Below are positions 25,550 through 36,013 of a DNA stretch of 64,000 nucleotides, piece after piece. Under the pieces are notes generated by a model, which saw nothing but the letters and a program-made list of their open reading frames with translations, was not told where the DNA came from and ran no database searches. The stretch's first letter is position 1. Each line of letters opens with the position of its first letter. The stretch lies in contig NC_058151.1 of assembly GCF_011075055.1 (NCBI RefSeq), forward strand, positions 9,442,251-9,506,250. The letters run 5' to 3'. A program made the translations under genes and the position numbers. This DNA comes from Mangifera indica. Taxonomy: Eukaryota > Streptophyta > Magnoliopsida > Sapindales > Anacardiaceae.

Positions 25550-28500
25550 TCTATTTCTCTGAACAATAGCAACAGTACTATTGAGGTCCTCACTAGAGGC
25601 AATTTCAAGCAATAAAGACAAGCAATTGAATTTGCTATGAGTATGGGTTATTGGGATATGACACTTGTCAAGATAAGCTAACTAATACTACTGATATAAA
25701 TACCATTAACGTGAAAGATTTATTTGCTAAGTAGGAGACGTCAAGTCGTTTATGCATGATAGTTATGAAAAAAATTGTAGTTTAACATCTTCTTAGAGGG
25801 TAATCAATTAATGGGACTACTAAAGAATTCTTTACTACTGTAGGAAATTGATTTCAAATCCCTAACAATGTTGAAGCTTTATCTCTTGTTATTGAGTTTA
25901 TTAGAATGAGATACATAGAGTTTAAGGGTGTTAAAGATTACATATTGAAGCTTGTTCACATTCAAGACAAACTCAAGAATCATAAAATCTTTATACCTAA
26001 TGAATTCATTATTAATCATGCCCTAGCTATCTTACCTCAAACCTTTGCTCAACTTAAGACAACATATAACACAACAGAAGGAACCTAGAGCTTGGATAGT
26101 CTGATTACTAAGTATGTAGCTAAAAAGTGTAAAATCCAGAGGGAAAATGATGATGTGGTTTTTTTTGTCTCTCATTCTAAGGATGATCATGGTAAGAAAA
26201 ACTATAAAAAAGGAAAGTTTAATCCTACAGCTCTTAAAATGATAAAATAAAAGGCATAGTCAAGGTTAGAAAAATACAAATGCAATAGAGGAAAAAAATC
26301 TTGTTAAGTGCTTATTTTGCAAGAAAAAAGACCTTATGAAGAAGAATTGCATGAAAAATAAGTTTTTGGGTAGAAAAAAGAGGTAACCCACTAAGTCTTA
26401 TGTGCTTTGGATCTCATTTTGTTGATATATCACCAAATTCTTGGTGTCTTGATAGTGGAGCAACCGTACATGTTACTTTTACCTTATAAGGGTTTAAAAG
26501 CAAAAAAAGACTAAGTGATGTTGAGAGGACACTTAGAGTTAGAAATAATAGAGAAGTTGAAGTTGAATATATAAGAGTCGTTTGCCTTAGGTTGAAAGTG
26601 GCTTTAAGTTATTTTTAGAAAATGCATTTTATGTACCTGCATATAGAAGAAATTTGATTTTAGTTTCGACTTTAGATAAATGGGGATTTTGTTTGCATTA
26701 TCTTTGAATTCTAAAGTTTCTTGGTGAGTGTGTTATAGATAATAGATTGTATTATGTGCGTTTAGCTCAAACTAATACTCTTGCTTTAATGAATGCTAAA
26801 AATAATGTGCGAAAAAGATTTTTGATTGATGAAAAATCCCTTTTATTATGACATAAAAGACTTGGACATATCTCTAGGAAAGGATTGAGAAACTAATAAA
26901 AGATAATATTCTTCCCTTATTAAATTCTGAAGATCTAGATGCTTGTGTTGATTGTAGTCAAGGAAAATTCACCAAGACTTAAAAAAAGAAGGTAACTCGT
27001 AGTTCAAATTTATTATAAGTGATTCATACTAATATAAATGGGCCCTAAACTACTATAATTTGTGGTTGTCAATATTTTATTACTTTTCTTGATGACTTCT
27101 CTCGTTATAGTCTCTTCTATTTGATTAAAGAAGAATCTAATGCCTTGGAGAAATTTAAGATCTCAAGAACTAAAGTGGAGAAATAATTGAAGAAAGTTAT
27201 TAAGGTGGTAAGATTTGACCATAGAGGTGAGTATTATAGGACACATGGAGATTCAAGTCAAAGGCTAGTTTGCTAAGTACTTATAAGAATGTGGGATTGT
27301 TGCTCAATACACCATGTTTAGGAGCCCTGATCAAAATGGTGTGCCAAAAAGGCTTTACCACACACTTATGGATATGGTAAGAAGCATGATAAGTATGACT
27401 AATTTGCTTGAATACCTTTAGGGAAAGTTAATCAAAATGGCCCATACATTCTGAGAAGAGTTCCTAGTAAATTAGTCCCCAAAACACCTTTTGAGTTACA
27501 GACTAATAGAAAGCCTAACCTTAACCATTTTTTACTTTGGGGTTGCCCTTTTAAGGTTAGGAATTATAATCTTATTGAGAAAAAGCTAGATCCTCGCTTC
27601 ATTAGATGTTACTTTGTTGGATACCAATCTTACTCTAAAGGATACAGGTTTTACTATCCTTCACGCAGCACAAGAATAATTGAGTCCTAAACTGCTAAGT
27701 TCCTTGAATTTGATATTTATGATACTTCATTATCCACTGAGATTCCTATTATTATTAGTTCTCCTGTCAAGGATTATGAAAAAGTTGTCACCTTTCCTTT
27801 GTCTCCTTCCTCTGGGATAAATGATTATGTCCAAAGAGAAACAACTGAAACTCAAGAAACCTTTACACCACAAACTGAAATTCCTAAAAATATAACTTAA
27901 GATCCTGTAGTTGAAATACCCCTTTTAAGATCAACAACACAAAGAAATTATGCCATTTCAGATATCTATCTTTATTTAACTAAACATGAATATGATATTG
28001 GAGATATAACTAATCCAATTTTGTTCCTTGAAGCAATTAAAAGTTCAAGTGCAAAAATATGGATGAAAGCTATGAAAGATAAAATGCAATCCATGAAGGG
28101 AAATAAGATTTAGGATCTTGTGGAGCTACTTGAAGGTTTCAAGCCTATAAATTGTAAATATGTCTTTAAAACTAAAAAAGATTCTAAGGGAAAGATAGAC
28201 GAATTCAAAGCAAGATTGGTTATAAAAGGGTTTACTCGAAGAAAAAAGATTGACTTCAATGAGACATTTTCACCTGTATTCTCAAAGGATTTGTTCAAAA
28301 TTATAATGGCTTTATAGCACATTTTGATTTGAAGCATCATCAGATGGATGTAAAGTTAGTTTTTCTCAATGGCAATCTTAATTAGAAGGTGTATATAAAC
28401 CAGCTAAATGGTTTTGTGGTTGAAGGGAAACAATATATGGCGCATAGACTTAAAATGTCTATCTATGGTTTAAAATAGGCTTCTCAGCAATGGTATCTTA

Positions 28501-29585
28501 AGTTTGATGAGGTTGTGACCTTACATGACTTCATTGAAAATAAATTTGATTAGTGTATGTATATGAAGATCAGTGGGACCAAGTTCATTTTCTTGGTATT
28601 CTATGTTAATGACATTTTTTGCTTGTGAGTAGTGATCGCAGTATGTTTTATGAGACTAAGTAGTTTCTATCTAGAGCCTTTGACATAAAAGATCGTTGGG
28701 AAGTTTCTTTTGTTCTTGGCATTGAAATCCACCGAGATAGAAACCGTGGTTTGTTTAACTTATCTCTAAAGGCATATATTGAGTGTGTTCTTAAGAGATT
28801 CCAAATGTAAGATTGTAAAGTTAGCGATGTACCTATTGTAAAAAAAGATATGTTTAATAACAAACAATGTCCTCAAAATGATATTAAAAGGGTATTTATG
28901 AAAGATAAACCACATGTTAGGATGATTTAGAGTCTGATGTATGTCTAAGTGTGTACAAGACCTGACATAGTTTTTATTATGAATGTTCTTGGTCAATATG
29001 CTATTGATCTTGGTTCTGATCTTTGGGTAGCAACAAAGAAAATCATGGGATATTTGTAAAGGACTAAAGATTTCCTACTTGTGTATAAAAGAATGGAAAC
29101 TCTTGAGATAGTACGATATTCTAATTTAGACTTTAATAGATGTCCGGATGACTTCAAATCTACTTCAAGGTACATTTTTATGCTTGCAGGTGGGGCTATA
29201 TCCTAGAAAAGTGTCAGGAATACATCAGTGACATCTTTAACCATATATGCAAAACTTATTACTTGGTATAGGGCATCTACCCATACCATGTGGTTGAAGA
29301 ATTACATCTCTGAGTTTTGAGTGGTTGATTCCATTTTTAGTCCGCTTATGATCTACTATGATAATTATGTAGTTATGTTTTTTTTGTAAGAACAATAAAG
29401 TCAACAGTAAGTCAAAGCATATAGAGATAAAATAATTTACAATCAGGGACTTCGTAAAGAAATAAGACATCATGGTGGAGCATATTAGTATTGATGCTAT
29501 GTTGGTCGATCCTCTAACCAAAGCACTCAGATCCATTATTTTTAAAGGTCATGTAATGAATTTGGGTTTGTTAAAATCTTTTAAT
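25550..29585 (+). pseudogene. Degenerate Copia A gag-pol, copy 1
   Basis: Gag fragment 25906-26088 contains DYILKLVHIQDKLKNHKI. The zinc knuckle at 26309-26350 reads CLFCKKKDLMKKNC, its His replaced by Leu, whereas copy 2 keeps it. The protease motif LDSGAT is intact at about 26448. Integrase core FLDDFSR lies near 27087-27108. RT includes YVFKTKKDSKGKI and FKARLVIKGF (28120-28317) and a catalytic box YVND at 28602-28613 (normally YVDD). RNase H-like sequence extends to about 29550. A stop at 28111 replaces a conserved Trp and one at 28476 a conserved Gln. It cannot produce a working polyprotein. Confidence 0.88.
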
Positions 29586-30245
29586 GCCTTAGGTTAATAA
29601 GAGTCTTAAAGTAATTTTTGGTTATTTTCTACTTGACTTTATGGCATTATTTTAGATTGGATGATTTATTATAATTATGAGTTTTGCAAAACTTATTATA
29701 TGGATGGTTGATTATATATTTATCTATGTATGGATATATGTGCATGTACAAGGTTAAGGTAAAACATGCATCTCAAAATAAGGTTTTCATTGAGAATAAC
29801 AGTTGGATGAGTATGTTTCATAAGTCTCAAGCAAAATTGAATCATACAGGCTTTATTTGAAGCAAAAGGATTTTCTTGTTTCTTTTGAAACATAAAGGTT
29901 AGAGAGAAATCATAAAGAGGACTGATAGAGATATAACACTGCTTCTGATTGCCCTTATTGGGTGTTATTCTGCCACACTCCTTAACTTGATCCATATTGA
30001 TTTGATTATTAATAATTGTAATCGAGAACAATCGTGTGTCAATATAACAGATAAGTAATGTCTTAGTTCGTTATTGGTGATCATATCAACTAGATTGTTT
30101 ATTATAGTATAATTTATCTTTGGACTATTTTGTTTTATAAAATAGTGACCACTTAAAATTAAAAATGTTGATTACCTAAGAGTCAAAATTGTTTTCTTTT
30201 TCTTAAAACAAAACAAAAATAATTAATGTTACCCAAGTGGGAGAA

Positions 30246-30717
30246 TGTTAGAAATTTCTGATATAGGCTAATAATAATTATATTTTGATTTCATAAAATT
30301 GGGCAATTAAATAATTCAATACCAGTTTACAGATGGGTGTAAGTGATCAACAAAAACATGTCTAATACACCTAAAAGTCATTGATTTGGGTAGATAGTTT
30401 AGTGTGGGTCTTCAATTATTAGACCTTTAATGAGAGGGTATAAGTAATATCTTATAAATTAGCTAGATCCCTACTTCAAAACCTAATTCTGAAATGTTTA
30501 CCCATTAAAAGTCATCATAAGGAGGTTTATAGAGCAAAAGACTTGTAATAACATATTTTCAAGTTTCAGGTGATTTTTAAAGATCTTTGATTTCAGTGAC
30601 ATAGCTCAAACAAGTTTTTCTATATCCGTATTATTAATTTTGTATTCAATTTAACTATGAAATTTGGTATTCTATATGTTATGCGTGTTTAGATTAAATT
30701 CAGAATTAAAGCTTACA
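30246..30717 (+). repeat. Copia A 3' LTR, copy 1
   Basis: The 472 bp LTR starts tgttagaaatttctg after the polypurine tract and ends aattaaagcttaca. The target duplication agata follows at 30718. Confidence 0.92.
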
Positions 30718-31451
30718 AGATACACTTGGCAGACACTGCCATACACATTTGTCACCTTCCGTTTTGGAGAACCAAGTTCACATAAACATTTATTTTCACA
30801 GCATACATATAGAAAATTCATATACTTATCATTTCTTTTATCAATATCTAACACCTCAATTTGTATAGAAACCTAAAAAATCATCGAACATGTGAAAAAT
30901 TGGCATGGATTAGGGAAAGTTGCCATAAAAGGGTGTCATCCCTAGCCTATATGCAAAAGTCATGGCACTAGAAAATAAAGAGAAAATGGGAGAGGTAATT
31001 AACACACTTCCTGGGATTTTCACTACACCCATGTAGAGATTATGATACATAAAGGTATAAATATCACAATAAATGCATACTAAACATGATTTTTTTCAAG
31101 TTCGCACTCAGACATATACAATCTCTGAATGCAAGCACTTACATGCAATTTAAAACCAAAAATTTGAGAAATAAAAATGCAGTATCGAATAATGGGAAAT
31201 GACCGAATGGCCTTTTACATTTCCTAGAGGTATTGCAATCTCTCAGCCAAGGTTGAAAGAAAGCTTGGAGGGGCAACGTTTTCGAGGTTCTTCAAGTGAA
31301 GAGCTTTATTCCATCATCCTATTTTCCAGAGGAGTCAAAGGAATAGATAATTTTTCCATCTTTCTCCTTTTGAGCTTGTATGTCTTTATTCCTTTTCTTT
31401 CACCATGAAAAATGCATGTTTACATCTTCATTTTCATCTATTTTTCTTTCA

Positions 31452-33188
31452 AAATGGTATAAGAGCTAGAACAGCTCCTTGCATGTCCTTTTAAAGCCAA
31501 AAACATGTTTGAAATACATAAAAGTATCTTAATGTGTCATATACATGCATGCATGTGCTCCTTTTGCCTTAAAATCAATTTTTCCAAGCTTAAACTCTTC
31601 TTGAAGCTCACATCTAGACCTTCATGGTTGGAGTTTTCTTTTTCTTTTCATGTTCTAATGATTTTATGATAAATAACATGTATAATAAGGCATGTATATG
31701 GTGAAATGTTCATAGATGCATGTTAGTGTGCTTGTTTTTTACATGCATGTGCATTTTGGGTTGATAAATAAATTTTGATTCATGGAATATTGTTGCATGT
31801 CATAGCAGCCCTGTATATGGTGATATGCAATCTGATTTTGAGTTTATTTTGTGCCTGGAACATAAAGGATGTGATTTAGATCCATGTATGTATAGCTTGA
31901 TATATGGTTTGGCTTTAGAATTAAAAAGAATTTGAAGCTTAAATTTATTGTATGTTTCATTTTTCATGAGTATATTATAATATGCTTTCTGTTTTGAATT
32001 CATTTTGTATATAAGATACATATTTTAGAGGCATGCAAACTTGGTATATGCATTGAAAGCATGCATACATGATGATATATTAGCTTGTGAGCATATACAT
32101 GTCTTGAATGGTGCATAATAAAAATTCTGGATCTTAAAAGCTTTAATTTGGACATGCTAAATGACATTTTAATGGTAATTAAAGCATTTAGATGAAGACT
32201 ATAATATATGTAATCAAGTGTAATTATATATGGTCTATATGATTATGGAGTATGGTGACATAATTTGTATGAATACTCCATGAAAGTTGATTGCTTAATT
32301 TAATTTAATTTGATTAAATGGTGGAATTTTTGCATGTATGTCAACTTGTACCAATGATGATCGGGTGTTAAAGATGTGATCTAATGTTGACATAAAATTG
32401 AATTTTTGAAGGCATGTGAAATAACTCATATGCCCTTTCGCTAGATTTAACATTGATTAAATGATGATGTCATGCACAAATACTAACTAGCCTTTAATGG
32501 TGAATAGTGTAATGGTTAGCATGAATTGAAATGATGATAAATATAATATTTTTTATATTATGCATATACCAACTAGCACCTAATGTTGATTGAGTGTGAT
32601 AGTTGATATAATCATTTGATGACAATTTGAAAATTAATAATATTAAATTATTCCCATCAACATAGCTTCAGATGCTTCTGATGAAGAATGTAAGATGTTC
32701 GAAACATGGGTCGAGGACAATAGAAAAGCTCGAGGCTACATGTTAACCTCAATGAATAAATGCTCCAAACTAAGCACGAAAATATGTCAAATGCTTATGA
32801 CATCCTTGCTACTTTGCATGAGTTGTATAGTGAGAACTCAATAATAGTTTAGTACAAGCTATGTGTTTTGCTCTTAAGCATGAGATTAAGGGAAAACATG
32901 CCCCCAGATGAACATGTCATAAAGATGACAAATGCAATGAGGTAATTGGACATTTGGAGTTTGTTCTACTAGATCACATTAAAGTGAATTTGATTTTATA
33001 GTCTTTCTCACCAAGTTATAAACCATTTATAACTATTACAATCCGAATCGAATAGAGTAAATACTTTCAGAGTTGTTTAATAAGGTCTAAAAGTTCTACA
33101 AGCAAGGAAAAAAAAACTTTAGATATGTGGATGTCTATATAGCTTCTACCAATAACACCAATATTAGGCCCAAAAGGCAACAAAAACA
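31452..33188 (+). pseudogene. Copia B leader and gag start, copy 1 (truncated)
   Basis: The primer site (31455) is followed by about 1.2 kb of leader without genes. Gag fragments begin near 32655: 'IASDASDEECKMFETWVEDNRKARGY', then 'HEICMS' and 'LATLHELY'-like residues, as in copy 2 at 53990-54170. Stops and frameshifts differ from copy 2. At 33188, inside gag, the sequence switches abruptly to Copia C LTR. Protease, integrase, RT, RNase H and the 3' LTR are missing from this copy. Confidence 0.8.
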
Positions 33189-35082
33189 CATGGGTATACA
33201 TTATAGATGTGTTCACCAGACTTACTCGAATAAAGAATATTCATATAGATAGTTGTTTTAATGTCTATAAAATAAATCTTCTAAATACCATTAGTGTATA
33301 AGATCCTTTGACTCGGGATTGTCAAACTATCTCGTGTAAGAATTGATATGGTTTGACATTATCAAATGTGTTGTCATAATTTGGGTAACTGTAAAGATAG
33401 TGATTGGCCATATCATAAAATACATAGAGGTTATGGTTGACCAGTAGAAAATTTGTCACTCTTGAATACAGGAGAAGATATCTCACATAAGAATAGTAAA
33501 AAATATCTATGACTATTTGAATCTACAACCACAGTGGGAGTAGGTTGTAACCTAATTTATATTGGTCATTGATGTATATCAGTTCATGTCGAGGAACCAC
33601 TGAGATAAACACAAATCTATGTCTTAGCCTCGAGAGTTATTGGTTGATGAAAGAATCGAATTACACTTAACTATAATGTTGTAAAAGCTTAAGAGATGTT
33701 CACTGACACTATATCATCTGGGCAGCCATGACACCTCATTAGAGGCTATCTTGGTTTGTGTCTAGATTTGACCCAAATGTAAACATTATCGGTTCGATAA
33801 AAAGTTTATGAGTCACACACACAAAGGACTTGAATCAAACTCAAAGGCGAGAATTGCTTATTAACAATCTTAGGGTTTAAGGACAAAAGAGAAAGATTGC
33901 GAATAGATTGGGTTTGCCCAATAAGGTTAAGAGGGCATGGTTTGACCACATCTTGACCAAGTGCATGACCATGCATCATGCAAGTTTGTTGTGTAGCTTA
34001 GTGGAGTAGTTGTTGGCCATGTACATGCATGGTGTTGATTGACACCATGCAAAAGGCAATTTGCTAGTTGTTTCACTCATGTGTTATCGATCAACATATG
34101 AGTTTTAAAGCATGTTAGCTATGCATGCCAATATGCCAATTGTGCATATGTCTTGGATGAAAGTCATGCATGATTAGACTTCTAGTTGTGCTTGGACTCC
34201 ACCTATATATAAATAAGATATGCATTTGTAAAAAATAAGACACACAAAGGAGAAAAACCTAGCTCTGACTTTTGTGTTTTCTCTTCTTCCTAAGAACACA
34301 AGAACATCCAGTCAAGAGCCCTAACCTCTTTACCTAGATTTGTCTCTTTCATATTCACATGCAACATGGATACCAAGGCATTGCCTCTCGAGAGTTAGAT
34401 AACGTATTATCTTAAGTCACATGAAGTTTAGAATGAGTCATCAACACAAGTATAAATCTAAAACACCTTATGGGTGTTTTTGCATGTTCATGAATTTTAT
34501 GTCTAAAATAGGTATTCTGTTTAGGGTTTTTCAAGCTTGTTTTATTTTTAAAATTTTAAATTTCAATATGCTACTAGTTATCAATGCCTTGAAAAACTTA
34601 CGCCAATACTATCAAGTCAAACGATTACATACACCTATGAGTCAAAGGATGTATTCTATAGATACTAAAACAACCATTCATATGAAAATTCTTAGGCCAG
34701 ATTAATCTGGTGAACATGTCTATAACATATACCCATGTGTTGCATTAAGTCATCAACAAATAATTTCAACATGTGAGAATTGTCGTCACCTTTCGATAAA
34801 GTCTTTCAATACTATGATAATCTCATTTCCATTACATGTGCCATGGGTTAAGGAAATGTTAGGACTACATATGTTTCTAGAATGACTATCTAATGTGTGC
34901 ATAGGATTCTCATGATTAGTTATTTTATCCTCTCTTCATAAATCTATCATTCTGAGGAGATTTGTCTGCACACAATCATAAGTTTTCATAGACAAAGTAA
35001 GTCATCCGAAATTATAAATATGACCTCTATTAAATGCACTTGTATGACTATGAGAATTGGATCAAGGACACTAACCCTAACA
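33189..35082. repeat. Rearranged, partly inverted Copia C LTR
   Basis: From 33189 to about 34604 the sequence is plus-oriented Copia C LTR lacking its first few hundred bases but reaching the LTR end (ccttgaaaaacttac). From about 34605 to 35082 it is the minus-strand first part of the same LTR; its reverse complement starts tgttagggttagtg at 35082. The segments overlap in LTR content, giving an inverted repeat with arms at about 33187-33350 and 34600-34745. No Copia coding sequence lies between them. Confidence 0.75.
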
Positions 35083-36013
35083 CTTGCATCACACATAAAC
35101 TTAAATGGTAGACTCTAATGAAGTGCCTAAATGATAGGTGTTGGATTCCAGAGATATTTTTAGATTTACAAATGGTTTTGGAGATATTGTGTCATTTGTG
35201 GTATGCCATGTAAATTGATTTTGGTGGCATTAGAGCGTAATTCTAAGCATGGTGTGAAAAGATTGTTGGAAGAAATCCTAATGAAAAATGTGAAATAGGA
35301 AGACAAATTTATCCTTAAATCATTTTCCTAAAAGTATACACTTTTGGAATCAAGGCTATTTGTTTTCCTTTATGTATGATTGCAACCAATTTTCCAGTTT
35401 TATTGAATTAACATTGCTTCGTTTGAATTTTATATTTTATCTTATAATAAGATATAAGCATAAGGTTAAAAATATGTAGTGTAGTTTTTACCTGAATACA
35501 TAAACATTTTAATCAACAATAATTTTTATTTTTAACAATATACTTATCAAATCTATGTAGTTCCAATTTTATATTGTCCTTAATTATGCACATATATTTT
35601 TAGTTTTTCACTGCAATTTATTATGTTGTAATAATAAAATTATAATATTATATTAAAACAATATAATAACATATATAATTATTTTAATTTATAACATTTG
35701 ATTTGTTTTTATTTTCTTAATTTAATAATTAAAATTATTTAAAGCATTGAAAAAAATAATCATTTAATATTTAATTAGGATTTATGTGTTAAAACGCTAG
35801 TTTTAAAACATTTACCACATATATAAACAAACACTAACACATATACATATTCGCTAGGCCACTAAATTCAGACAAACCAGTAAATTCAGACATATTGCCA
35901 CCCACATATGAAAGAACTTACGCCACTCAAAAGGGATTATTTCTAGAGTTGAGAAAAAATAAATCAAAGTTCCTTAATATTTTACCCCAACAAATTGAGG
36001 CCTTGTGTTTTTA
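35083..36013. other. AT-rich intergenic region downstream of the hydrolase gene
   Basis: No gene or defined element is visible. 35380-35790 is extremely AT-rich. The last few hundred bases before 36014 would hold the 3' untranslated region of the minus-strand hydrolase gene, but I could not define its polyadenylation site. Confidence 0.5.

Larger units (their letters stand above)
23647..30717 (+). mobile_element. Copia element A, duplication copy 1 (structurally complete, coding-dead)
   Basis: The LTRs at 23647-24119 and 30246-30717 both start tgttagaaatt and end in aca. A primer site (atggtatcagaacc) begins at 24121 and a polypurine tract (aagtgggagaa) precedes the 3' LTR. A perfect 5 bp target duplication agata lies at 23642-23646 and 30718-30722. 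The 7.07 kb element sits inside Gypsy solo LTR G4. Many stops and frameshifts make it non-autonomous. Confidence 0.92.
21955..31237 (-). mobile_element. Gypsy solo LTR G4, reverse orientation, split by Copia A (copy 1)
   Basis: Minus-strand reading starts at 31237 (tgcaatacctctaggaaatg; the copy 2 version is tgtaatacc, canonical TGTAA) and ends at 21955 (gtgttata, one change from gtgttaca). Removing Copia A and one target duplication leaves about 2.2 kb, the length of the other Gypsy solo LTRs here. Flanks are gtatt/atctc (copy 1) and gtctt/atctc (copy 2). The empty site in the Copia B 3' LTR reads gtctc, which reconciles them as a decayed 5 bp duplication. Confidence 0.75.
20612..31451 (+). 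repeat. 5' LTR of Copia B, duplication copy 1 (split by insertions)
   Basis: The LTR starts tgttagtgtatgccctagga after gctta (20607-20611). It is interrupted at 21954 by solo LTR G4 and resumes near 31243 (tctcagccaagg), ending tttttctttca at 31451. The uninterrupted form is the 3' LTR at 57769-59250, which shows the two halves joined as tatgtgtctctaggccaagg. The primer site tggtataagagctag begins at 31455. Confidence 0.85.
20037..33188 (+). repeat. Large direct duplication, copy 1
   Basis: This 13.15 kb block reappears in the same order and orientation at 38796-54523. Matching landmarks include cttaagaggatg (20071 and 38831), the Copia B LTR start (20612 and 39371), the Copia A 5' LTR (23647 and 42442), a shared RT stop (28111 and 46974), and aggcccaaaaggcaacaaaa (33167 and 54501). 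The left 570 bp (20037-20606) is non-LTR flank with no recognised gene. Similarity stops abruptly at 33188, where Copia C LTR sequence begins. Confidence 0.9.
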
